Below, piece after piece: positions 1 through 5,337 of a DNA stretch of 7,405 nucleotides. Within the stretch, counting starts at the first letter, position 1. Each line of letters begins with the position of its first letter. The notes under the pieces were generated by a model. That model saw nothing but the letters and a program-made list of their open reading frames with translations, had not been told where the DNA came from and searched no databases. Position numbers and translations under genes: made by a program. The stretch spans positions 1 to 7,405 of the forward strand of contig JBMNTQ010000102.1 in NCBI GenBank assembly GCA_050945815.1. Direction: 5' to 3'. Source of the DNA: JBMNTQ01 sp050945815 (GTDB lineage Bacteria > Bacillota > Clostridia > Christensenellales > JBMNTQ01).

Positions 1-162
1 CGCGTTGATGTGCCCATTGTTTTTTGGGACGAGCGGCTGTCCACCGTTGCGGCGACGCGGACCTTGCTGGAGGCTGACGTTAGCCGAAAAAAGCGGCGGG
101 GGGTTGTGGACAAGCTGGCTGCTGTGGTAATCTTACAAGGGTATTTGGACGCAAAAAGATAG
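1..162 (+). CDS. ruvX: RuvX/YqgF family putative Holliday junction resolvase, 3' end only
   Basis: Only the last 53 codons are in the window; the frame is open from base 1 to the TAG at 160-162. Two C-terminal family hallmarks are visible: DERLSTVAA at visible residues 11-19 region and VDKLAAVVILQGYLD at 36-50, whose Asp is expected to be one of the acidic metal-binding residues of this RNase H-fold nuclease. RuvX/YqgF proteins are cytoplasmic and have been linked both to Holliday junction resolution and to 16S rRNA 5'-end processing; the sequence does not tell which applies here. The next gene starts 18 bases after the stop on the same strand, so the two are probably co-transcribed. The ruvX then DUF1292 (yrzB) order is common in Firmicutes and supports the identification. 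Confidence 0.9.
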   Translation, partial: RVDVPIVFWDERLSTVAATRTLLEADVSRKKRRGVVDKLAAVVILQGYLDAKR

Positions 163-180
163 AAATGGGAGAGAGACACC

Positions 181-486
181 ATGCAGAATGAAGAAGCCGC
201 TATGATTGAACTGACCGACGAAAGCGGGAAAGCATACCGCTTTGACCATCTGTTGACTTTTGAACATGAAGGGGAACACTATATCGCTATGCTGCCCATT
301 GACGAAGTAGAGGATGTGGGCGAAGATGAAGTGATGATTATGCGGGTGCAGGCTCAAAACGGAGAAGGGACGTATCTGCCGATAGAGGACCGGGCGAAGT
401 TGGATGAGGTGTTTCAGGTTTTCTTGGAGCTGTGGGAAGAAAAGCTGGACGAGGAGGACGCAGAATTCGACGGCGGGGAAGAGTAG
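181..486 (+). CDS. DUF1292 family protein (YrzB-like), function unknown
   Basis: A 101-residue acidic protein. It shows the DUF1292 pattern: an N-terminal IELTDESGKAYRFDHLLTFEHEGEHYIAML stretch (about residues 9-38) that looks like short beta strands, a central EVMIMRV strand (about 50-56), then the YLPIEDRAKLDEVFQVFLEL segment (about 66-85). The C terminus is a run of Glu and Asp. This matches the layout of Bacillus YrzB. No enzyme motif, signal peptide or membrane segment is visible, so it is likely a small soluble protein. The start at 181 is preceded by GGGAGAG at a workable distance; the internal ATG at 202 is an alternative that would remove seven residues. It follows ruvX by 18 bases. 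The family has no settled function, so none is assigned. No intrinsic terminator is visible after it, so read-through into rpsB is possible. Confidence 0.85.
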   Translation: MQNEEAAMIELTDESGKAYRFDHLLTFEHEGEHYIAMLPIDEVEDVGEDEVMIMRVQAQNGEGTYLPIEDRAKLDEVFQVFLELWEEKLDEEDAEFDGGEE

Positions 487-515
487 AATTCTTTTGTGGA
501 CCGTACAGTACCCTA

Positions 516-544
516 TTGCATAGAGCGGTTCTTTATGCTATAAT
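516..544 (+). promoter_or_regulatory. Probable SigA-type promoter with extended -10, driving rpsB
   Basis: A perfect TATAAT (539-544) is preceded by TG at the extended -10 position (536-537), and a weak -35 TTGCAT (516-521) lies at 17-bp spacing. Transcription would start near 551, giving an rpsB leader of about 100 nt. A short inverted repeat, GCATA (518-522) and TATGC (534-538), spans the spacer and could be an operator or chance. Confidence 0.7.
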
Positions 545-560
545 TACAAATTGGAATACG

Positions 561-625
561 CACTTTCGCTGAATGTTGGAGTCGTGCCGCGATTGCGGTC
601 TGCCTGCATGTTGAAGCGAGAGGTG
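561..625 (+). promoter_or_regulatory. Foldable 5' leader of rpsB (candidate cis-regulatory RNA)
   Basis: The untranslated stretch between the promoter and the rpsB ribosome binding site can fold by hand. An outer stem pairs CACTTTCGCT (561-570) with AGCGAGAGGTG (615-625), ten pairs with one bulged G and one G-U. Inside it a small hairpin, CCGC-GATT-GCGG, sits at 587-598. The outer stem ends nine bases before the GAGGAGG ribosome binding site at 634-640. Ribosomal protein operons are often controlled by the protein binding its own leader, and S2 autoregulation is known in E. coli. That this leader does so is inference; I do not recognise it as a named RNA family. Confidence 0.4.
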
Positions 626-633
626 GAAAAAAC

Positions 634-640
634 GAGGAGG
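634..640 (+). promoter_or_regulatory. Ribosome binding site that fixes the rpsB start
   Basis: GAGGAGG lies nine bases before the ATG at 650. The reading frame stays open upstream to a TTG at 551, but that start lies right at the predicted transcription start and would add 33 residues unlike any S2 protein. The ATG at 650 is therefore chosen. Confidence 0.88.
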
Positions 641-649
641 TACATTTTT

Positions 650-1390
650 ATGGCTGTTATTTCTATGAAGCAGTTGCTGGAGGCTGGCGTGCACTTTGGC
701 CACCAGACCCGTCGCTGGAACCCCAAGATGAAGCAGTATATTTTCACTGAACGCAATGGTATTTATATCATTGATTTGCAGAAGACGGTGAAAAAAGCGG
801 ACGAAGCTTATTTCTTTATCCGGGACGTAGTAGCCAGCGGCAAGAGTATTCTGTTTGTTGGGACAAAGAAGCAGGCGCAGGAATCTATCGAGGTGGAAGC
901 CAAGCGTTGCTCGATGTTTTATGTTAACCAGCGTTGGCTGGGCGGCATGCTTACCAACTTTAAAACCATCCGCCAGCGGGTGGGGCGCTTAAATACCATC
1001 GACAAGATGGAAGAGCGGGGAGATTTTGAACTTTTGCCCAAAAAGGAAGTTATTCAGCTTTGCCATGAGCGCGAGAAACTGGAAAGGAACCTGGGCGGTA
1101 TTCGTGAAATGAAGGAGCTGCCTGGCGCTTTGTTTGTGGTGGATCCGCGCAAAGAACATATTGCCATCCGTGAGGCGCGCAATCTGGGCATTCCGATCGT
1201 AGCCATCGTAGACACCAACTGCGATCCGGACGAGGTGGATTATGTAATTCCCGGCAACGATGACGCGATTCGCGCTGTTAAGCTGATTTCCGGCAAGATG
1301 GCGGATGCGGTGATTGAAGCGCGGCAGGGTGAAGAGATGGACGAGGAGGGCGCAGAGGCCGTCTATGATGACAATCCCATAGAGGAATAA
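650..1390 (+). CDS. rpsB: 30S ribosomal protein S2
   Basis: A 246-residue protein, normal length for bacterial S2. The N terminus MAVISMKQLLEAGVHFGHQ is a family hallmark, followed by TRRWNPKMKQYIFTERNGIYIIDLQKT (about 20-46). Further S2 hallmarks are ILFVGTKKQAQ (about 67-77), VNQRWLGGMLTNFKTI (about 91-106), GALFVVDPRKEHIAIREARNLGIPIVAIVDTNCDPD (about 159-194) and YVIPGNDDAIRAVKLI (about 198-213). The C-terminal tail is acidic, as often seen. S2 joins the small subunit late, at the back of the 30S head-body junction, and is needed for S1 binding in species that have S1. It has its own promoter and strong ribosome binding site and is followed 76 bases later by tsf, the conserved bacterial pairing. 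Nothing in the protein looks damaged. Confidence 0.98.
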   Translation: MAVISMKQLLEAGVHFGHQTRRWNPKMKQYIFTERNGIYIIDLQKTVKKADEAYFFIRDVVASGKSILFVGTKKQAQESIEVEAKRCSMFYVNQRWLGGMLTNFKTIRQRVGRLNTIDKMEERGDFELLPKKEVIQLCHEREKLERNLGGIREMKELPGALFVVDPRKEHIAIREARNLGIPIVAIVDTNCDPDEVDYVIPGNDDAIRAVKLISGKMADAVIEARQGEEMDEEGAEAVYDDNPIEE

Positions 1391-1399
1391 GGAATACGC

Positions 1400-1426
1400 A
1401 GGGAAGCGTTGCCCGCTTCCCTTTTT
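1400..1426 (+). terminator. Intrinsic terminator or attenuator between rpsB and tsf
   Basis: The stem pairs AGGGAAGCG (1400-1408) with CGCTTCCCT (1414-1422), loop TTGCC, followed directly by a T run (1422-1426). It starts ten bases after the rpsB stop. No promoter of its own is obvious for tsf in the remaining 40 bases, so this is probably a partial terminator that lowers tsf relative to rpsB rather than a full stop. Confidence 0.75.
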
Positions 1427-1466
1427 CAAGAATTTATACCAACAGAGAGACGGAGGTTTTGGAGAG

Positions 1467-2114
1467 ATGATTACTCCTCAATTAGTAAAGGAGCTGCGCG
1501 GGCGCACCGGCGCAGGCATGATGGATTGTAAGAAGGCGTTGGTGGAAGCCAATGGCGATGTGGATAAAGCGATCGAGATTTTGCGTGAAAAGGGCCTGTC
1601 TGCTGCTGCTAAGAAAGCTGGGCGCATTGCCAGCGAAGGCGTTGTAGACTCTTATATCCATGGCGGCGGAAGAATCGGTGTTTTGGTGGAAGTTAATTGT
1701 GAGACGGATTTTGTGGCGAAGACCCCCGCTTTTCGTGCGTTTGTGAAAGATATTGCCATGCAGATTGCGGCATCCAACCCGGAATATGTTTCCAAGGAGG
1801 ACGTGCCTGAGGACGTTGTGGAAAAGGAGAAGCAAATCCTTGCCGAGCAGGCTAAACACGAAGGCAAGCCCGAAAAAATCATTGAGAAGATGGTTGTGGG
1901 CCGGATTGAGAAATTCTATAAGGAGATTTGCTTGCTGGAGCAGCCCTTTGTGAAAGATCCGGAGATCTCTGTGAATGACCTGTTGAACCAGCAGGTTGCT
2001 GCGATTGGTGAAAAGGTTTCTGTGCGGCGTTTTGTTCGCTATGAGATGGGCGAGGGCTTGGAGAAAAAGGCTGATAACTTCGTAGAAGAGGTTATGAGCC
2101 AGGTAGGCAAATAG
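1467..2114 (+). CDS. tsf: Translation elongation factor Ts (short form)
   Basis: EF-Ts is the cytoplasmic nucleotide exchange factor that releases GDP from EF-Tu during translation. The N-terminal UBA-like domain (about 1-55) carries the first signature, LRGRTGAGMMDCKKAL (about 10-25), and is followed by the second signature region GVLVEVNCETDFVAKTPAFR (about 71-90) with the conserved TDFV that contacts EF-Tu. The C-terminal part (about 140-205) keeps LLEQPFVKDP and the closing VRRFVRYEMGEGLEKK. At 215 residues it belongs to the short class with a reduced core domain, against about 283 in E. coli and 293 in B. subtilis; the N and C ends are both intact, so this is a natural variant and not a truncation. 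A GGAGG at 1452-1456 sits ten bases before the ATG. It is the second gene of the rpsB unit and is followed by a strong terminator; pyrH does not follow. Confidence 0.98.
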   Translation: MITPQLVKELRGRTGAGMMDCKKALVEANGDVDKAIEILREKGLSAAAKKAGRIASEGVVDSYIHGGGRIGVLVEVNCETDFVAKTPAFRAFVKDIAMQIAASNPEYVSKEDVPEDVVEKEKQILAEQAKHEGKPEKIIEKMVVGRIEKFYKEICLLEQPFVKDPEISVNDLLNQQVAAIGEKVSVRRFVRYEMGEGLEKKADNFVEEVMSQVGK

Positions 2115-2141
2115 AGAGTAGGCACGAAGATCGTTGCCTAC
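2103..2141 (+). repeat. Competing inverted repeats at the end of tsf
   Basis: The motif GTAGGCA occurs at 2103-2109, in the last codons of tsf, and again at 2118-2124. Both can pair with the single TTGCCTAC at 2134-2141. The distal pairing extends inward as ACGA-AGA-TCGT to give ten pairs with one bulge; the proximal one gives eight pairs with GTAGGCAA. No T run follows either hairpin, so they are not terminators by themselves. They may protect the mRNA end or be incidental. Confidence 0.55.
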
Positions 2142-2172
2142 ATAGTTGCCGGAAAAAATAGAAAACCATGAG

Positions 2173-2209
2173 AAATGGGCTGATCCTGAAAGGACGGCCC
2201 ATTTTTTTT
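2173..2209 (+). terminator. Strong intrinsic terminator of the rpsB-tsf unit
   Basis: ATGGGCTG (2175-2182) pairs with CGGCCCAT (2194-2201). After a bulged A the stem continues TCCT-GAA-AGGA (2184-2194 region), and a run of eight T (2202-2209) follows. The AAA ahead of the stem could extend pairing with the T run, making it partly bidirectional. Confidence 0.92.
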
Positions 2210-2298
2210 GTACCGTTTTTGTGAGGACGTGGGCAATTGGGTAAATTTGTGTTTGAAGGAAGCTTGAAGCGGTAGAATATGGATTTTCTTGCATTTTC

Positions 2299-2326
2299 TT
2301 GACTTCTATCGACAATTGTATAAATA
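2299..2326 (+). promoter_or_regulatory. Candidate promoter A for the importer operon
   Basis: TTGACT (2299-2304) is a good -35, but the -10 is unclear: TAAATA (2321-2326) sits at 16-bp spacing, while the better-looking TATAAA (2319-2324) is only 14 bases away. If used, it would give a leader of about 240 nt. Confidence 0.3.
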
Positions 2327-2386
2327 AATAGGGAATTCGAGGATGGAAACAAGTAGGCAAATTAAAAAGAATAACAAAATAATCTA

Positions 2387-2414
2387 TTCAATACCTATCT
2401 TTGTTCATGATAAT
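2387..2414 (+). promoter_or_regulatory. Candidate promoter B for the importer operon
   Basis: GATAAT (2409-2414) matches the -10 consensus at five of six bases and lies 16 bases after a weak -35, TTCAAT (2387-2392). A weak -35 would suit an activator-dependent promoter. The predicted start would fall inside the palindrome at 2415-2426. Confidence 0.3.
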
Positions 2415-2426
2415 CTTTATATAAAG
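2415..2426. promoter_or_regulatory. Perfect 12-bp palindrome, possible operator
   Basis: CTTTATATAAAG reads identically on both strands and directly abuts the GATAAT element of candidate promoter B, a usual place for a repressor site. AT-rich palindromes of this size can arise by chance, and no regulator is tied to it by the sequence. Confidence 0.3.
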
Positions 2427-2527
2427 CAAATTGTATGATCTGGGCTGGACAGGGTCCGCTCCGTACTGAGAATCTTATCTATTTAAAATCACTTCGTTTA
2501 TGCAAAAATCCCTTACTTTAAGCCAAA

Positions 2528-2543
2528 TGCCGGGGAGCCGGCA
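2528..2543 (+). promoter_or_regulatory. GC-rich hairpin in the chvE leader
   Basis: TGCCGG (2528-2533) pairs with CCGGCA (2538-2543) across a four-base loop, in otherwise AT-rich DNA. It ends 17 bases before the GAGGAGG ribosome binding site (2561-2567). It could protect the 5' end of the mRNA or keep the ribosome site open; there is no T run, so it is not a terminator. Confidence 0.45.
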
Positions 2544-2574
2544 AGTTATATATGAATATTGAGGAGGTATTGCA

Positions 2575-3720
2575 ATGAAGAAGGTATTGATACTGGTTTT
2601 GGCATTGTTGCTTGTACTTTCCACAGCTGTGGGCTGTGCATCGCCATCTACAACGCCGGATAGTGCAGCGCCGGAGACGGATGCTCCTGCTACGACAGAC
2701 AACGGAGGCGACCCTGCAACCCAGAGTAAGAAGGTTGGCATATTGATGCCGTCGGTGGTGGTTGCTCGCTGGGCGGACGACGCCAGCGCTATGGAAGCAG
2801 AAGCAGCGAAGCTTGGCATGGAAACAGAAGTGCAGTTTGCTGACGATTCCATTGATACACAGGTGATGCAGATTGAAAACATGATCACAAAGGGATATGA
2901 CGCCCTGGTTATCTGCCCTGTGAATGCAGAATCGCTGGGCGATGCTCTTGCGAAAGCAAAAGCGGCGGGCTTGCTTGTTGTATCGTATGACCGGCTGATT
3001 ATGGAAACAGAGGATGTTGATTACTATGTGACGTTCGACAACATCGAGGTTGGCGCGGCCTGCGCGCGGTATATTGTCGAACACCTTGATCTGGAGAATA
3101 ACCAAGGCCCTTATAATATGGAAATCTTCACGGGGGACATTGCCGATAACAACGCGAAAATGACATTGGAAGGCGGCATGAATGTGTTGCAGCCCTACAT
3201 TGATAACGGTACCCTCGTGGTGCAAAGCGGCCAGACCACGCTGGAACAGACGGCTACTGAGAGCTGGGCGACCGGAAATGCACAGGATCGCATGGATAAC
3301 ATCATGAGCGGCTATTACACGGACAAAAATCTGGATATTATATTCAGTACCTACGGCGGCATGAGCCTTGGTTGTATCGCTTCGCTACAGGCGCTGGGCT
3401 ATGGGTCGGAGGACAAACCGATGCCTGTTATCACGTCGCAGGATGGGGAGCTTGCCATCGTGCAGGCTATTGCCAATGGGACTCTTTCCATGTCTCTGTT
3501 CAAGGACACCCGGGAGCTAGCGAAGCATGCAATCAGCTTGATTTCCAGCACGATGAAGGGTGAGGAAGTGGAACTGGATGAATCCAAATTCTATGATAAC
3601 GGTGCATTTGATATTCCTACAGTGCTGCTTGACCCCATTCCCTTCGACAGGGAAACCCTGGACAAAATTATGATTGAAGATAGCGGCTACTGGACACACG
3701 AAGATATTTACGGCGAATAA
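2575..3720 (+). CDS. chvE: ChvE-type multiple monosaccharide ABC transporter, substrate-binding lipoprotein
   Basis: A 381-residue type-I periplasmic-binding-fold receptor. Residues 1-20 form a lipoprotein signal peptide (MKK, hydrophobic core, STAVG) ending at Cys21; Ala at -3 makes the lipobox a little atypical. A Ser/Thr/Pro/Asp-rich linker (about 22-51) would tether it outside the membrane. The binding fold starts at KKVGILMPSV (about 52). Family marks include SYDRLI (137-142), TFDNIEVG (153-160), the FTGDIADNNA segment (186-195), ITSQDGE (286-292) and the ending YWTHEDIY. SYDRLI, the DNNA segment and this ending fit ChvE best, with XylF and RbsB as more distant relatives. ChvE receptors bind monosaccharides such as galactose, glucose, arabinose or xylose; the actual ligand cannot be read here. 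A strong GAGGAGG lies seven bases before the ATG. It leads an operon with the ATPase and permease. Confidence 0.93.
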   Translation: MKKVLILVLALLLVLSTAVGCASPSTTPDSAAPETDAPATTDNGGDPATQSKKVGILMPSVVVARWADDASAMEAEAAKLGMETEVQFADDSIDTQVMQIENMITKGYDALVICPVNAESLGDALAKAKAAGLLVVSYDRLIMETEDVDYYVTFDNIEVGAACARYIVEHLDLENNQGPYNMEIFTGDIADNNAKMTLEGGMNVLQPYIDNGTLVVQSGQTTLEQTATESWATGNAQDRMDNIMSGYYTDKNLDIIFSTYGGMSLGCIASLQALGYGSEDKPMPVITSQDGELAIVQAIANGTLSMSLFKDTRELAKHAISLISSTMKGEEVELDESKFYDNGAFDIPTVLLDPIPFDRETLDKIMIEDSGYWTHEDIYGE

Positions 3721-3737
3721 GAATCAATTGGTTTATG

Positions 3738-3768
3738 GAGAAAGGCTGTCTTGAGCACAGCCTTTCTC
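3738..3768 (+). other. Long perfect hairpin between receptor and ATPase genes
   Basis: GAGAAAGGCTGT (3738-3749) pairs perfectly with ACAGCCTTTCTC (3757-3768), a 12-bp stem with a seven-base loop. No T run follows, so full termination is unlikely. Hairpins at this place in binding-protein operons (malE-malF is a known case) protect the upstream mRNA from 3' decay so that the receptor is made in excess of the membrane parts. That role is inferred here. Confidence 0.75.
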
Positions 3769-3798
3769 TAAGACTGAATCGCGGCAGGGAGAATAGAT

Positions 3799-5319
3799 AT
3801 GTCTGAATATATTCTAGAAATGAAAAATATCACCAAGACCTTTCCGGGCGTTAAAGCGCTAGATAATGTGAATTTTAAAGTCAGGAAGGGTGAAATTCAT
3901 GCCTTGTGCGGTGAAAATGGAGCGGGGAAATCCACGCTTATGAAAATTTTAAGCGGGGTATATCCATGTGGGGAATACGAAGGGGAAATCATCTACCGGG
4001 ATAAGCCTGTGGCATTTAGAAAAATCAAGGACAGCGAGGAATTGGGCATTGCAATCATCCATCAGGAACTTGCACTGATTCCTTATTTGTCGATTGCGGA
4101 GAATATTTTCCTGGGCAACGAGATTTCCAAAAACGGGGTTATAGACCGGGAAGAAACTTTATTGCGCACAAAAAAATTGATGGATGAAGTGGATTTACGC
4201 GAATCTCCCAGTACGCTGATTGCTAATATTGGAGTGGGAAAACAGCAGCTGACGGAGATTGCAAAAGCGCTTTCCAAGCATGTTGAGCTATTGGTGTTGG
4301 ATGAGCCGACTGCCGCGCTGAATGATGAGGAGAGCAATAGGCTGCTCGAGCTTTTGCTGGAGTTTAAGAAGCGCGGTATTACGAGCATCATGATCTCGCA
4401 TAAGCTAGGTGAGGTTACGAGCATTGCAGATTCTATTACGGTTTTGCGAGATGGCGCGAGCATTGAAACCATTGATTGTATAAACGAAGGGGCTTCAGAG
4501 GATCGTATCATCAAAAGTATGGTCGGCCGTGAGTTGACCGACCGCTTTCCTATACGTGATGCAACGATCGGTGATATATTGTTTGAGGTCAAAAACTGGA
4601 CTGCCTATCATCCGTTGCAGGACAATCGGAAAGTGAGCGACGATATCAACATCAAGATTCGCCGCGGGGAAGTTGTTGGTATTGCGGGGCTTATGGGGTC
4701 TGGGCGTACGGAATTTGCGATGAGCTTGTTTGGCAGATCCTACGGGAAGCGTATTACCGGCGAAGCCTACATGAATGGGAAAAAGGTGTCGCTGCATACT
4801 CCCAGTGAGGCTATAAAAAACGGACTCGCCTATGTAACCGAAGATAGAAAGACGTATGGCTTGGTGCTGATTAGTACCATTAAGAATAATGTTACGATGT
4901 CTGCGTTGAATAAGGTGTCCCGAAGGGGCGTGCTAAATGATCGGGCAGAGATGTGTGCTGCCGAGGAGCAGCGGGTTTCGCTGAAGATCAAGACGCCTAA
5001 TATTATGCAGAAGGTGGGTAACCTTTCTGGTGGAAACCAGCAAAAAGTCATTTTAGGGAAATGTATTTTCGCGGATCCGGAAGTTTTAATCTTAGACGAA
5101 CCCACTCGCGGCATAGATGTTGGCGCAAAATATGAGGTATACAGCATCATAAACAGCCTTGCAGAACAGGGGAAAAGCGTATTGGTGATTTCTTCCGAAA
5201 TGTCGGAGCTGCTGGGCATATGTGACCGTTTATATGTCATGAACGAGGGGCAGATAAAGGGTGAGCTTGCCAAGGAGGAAGCCACGCAGGAGAAAATCAT
5301 GAAGATGATTGTAAGTTGA
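3799..5319 (+). CDS. mmsA: Multiple monosaccharide ABC transporter, ATP-binding protein MmsA (GguA)
   Basis: A 506-residue tandem ATPase of the CUT2 class, full length, acting on the inner membrane face to power sugar import. The first domain has Walker A GENGAGKST (38-46), Q-loop Gln89, an altered signature IGVGKQQLTEIAKAL (144-158), Walker B LLVLDEP with Glu169, and switch His201. The second has an altered P-loop, GLMGSGRTE (297-305), with Arg303 where Lys is usual, a canonical signature LSGGNQQ (409-415), Walker B LILDEP (430-435), and Ser466 in place of the switch His. So one composite site (Walker A of domain 1 with signature of domain 2) is canonical and the other is degenerate, as is usual in this family. 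AGGGAGA (3786-3792) is the ribosome binding site. It sits 78 bases after chvE, with a hairpin between, and 18 bases before the permease gene. RbsA, MglA and XylG are relatives; the ChvE neighbour favours MmsA. Confidence 0.95.
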   Translation: MSEYILEMKNITKTFPGVKALDNVNFKVRKGEIHALCGENGAGKSTLMKILSGVYPCGEYEGEIIYRDKPVAFRKIKDSEELGIAIIHQELALIPYLSIAENIFLGNEISKNGVIDREETLLRTKKLMDEVDLRESPSTLIANIGVGKQQLTEIAKALSKHVELLVLDEPTAALNDEESNRLLELLLEFKKRGITSIMISHKLGEVTSIADSITVLRDGASIETIDCINEGASEDRIIKSMVGRELTDRFPIRDATIGDILFEVKNWTAYHPLQDNRKVSDDINIKIRRGEVVGIAGLMGSGRTEFAMSLFGRSYGKRITGEAYMNGKKVSLHTPSEAIKNGLAYVTEDRKTYGLVLISTIKNNVTMSALNKVSRRGVLNDRAEMCAAEEQRVSLKIKTPNIMQKVGNLSGGNQQKVILGKCIFADPEVLILDEPTRGIDVGAKYEVYSIINSLAEQGKSVLVISSEMSELLGICDRLYVMNEGQIKGELAKEEATQEKIMKMIVS

Positions 5320-5337
5320 AGCTAAGGAGAAAGAGAT

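Larger units (their letters stand above)
2210..2574. other. AT-rich intergenic region ahead of the sugar importer, no gene seen
   Basis: About 365 bases separate the tsf terminator from the chvE start. Neither strand holds an open frame with a ribosome binding site or a recognisable protein. Base composition is clearly richer in A and T than the flanking genes, especially 2280-2440. It should contain the promoter and control sites of the importer operon; the listed candidates are a TTGACT-containing element, a GATAAT element, a 12-bp palindrome and a GC-rich hairpin. I looked for a catabolite-responsive cre site and found no good match. I recognise no riboswitch. Confidence 0.7.

Noticed and set aside
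551..649. Extension of the rpsB frame upstream to a TTG at 551
   Set aside because: It would start at the predicted transcription start, has no ribosome binding site, and adds 33 residues unlike S2. The ATG at 650 has GAGGAGG at good spacing and the standard S2 N terminus.
989..1429. Open frame of 146 codons on the - strand opposite rpsB
   Set aside because: It is antisense to rpsB and the rpsB-tsf terminator, with no ribosome site or family resemblance.
2118..2141. Hairpin after tsf as the operon terminator
   Set aside because: No T run follows; the hairpin at 2173-2209 with eight T is the real terminator.
1482..2360. Long open frame of 292 codons on the - strand opposite tsf
   Set aside because: It lies antisense to an unmistakable tsf, crosses the terminator, and resembles no known protein. 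It is a codon-bias shadow.
2210..2574. Riboswitch, mobile element or CRISPR remnant in the long intergenic gap
   Set aside because: There is no regular repeat, no transposase trace, no terminal inverted repeats and no recognisable riboswitch core; only small dyads and promoter-like elements are seen.
2518..3225. Open frame of 235 codons on the - strand opposite chvE
   Set aside because: It overlaps the well-supported receptor gene and its leader, and its Cys/His/Arg-rich product looks like a reverse-frame artefact.
4687..4713. Altered P-loop in the second MmsA domain as a sign of gene decay
   Set aside because: Loss of the Lys in the second Walker A and an altered first signature are normal in CUT2 sugar ATPases; the canonical composite site is intact.
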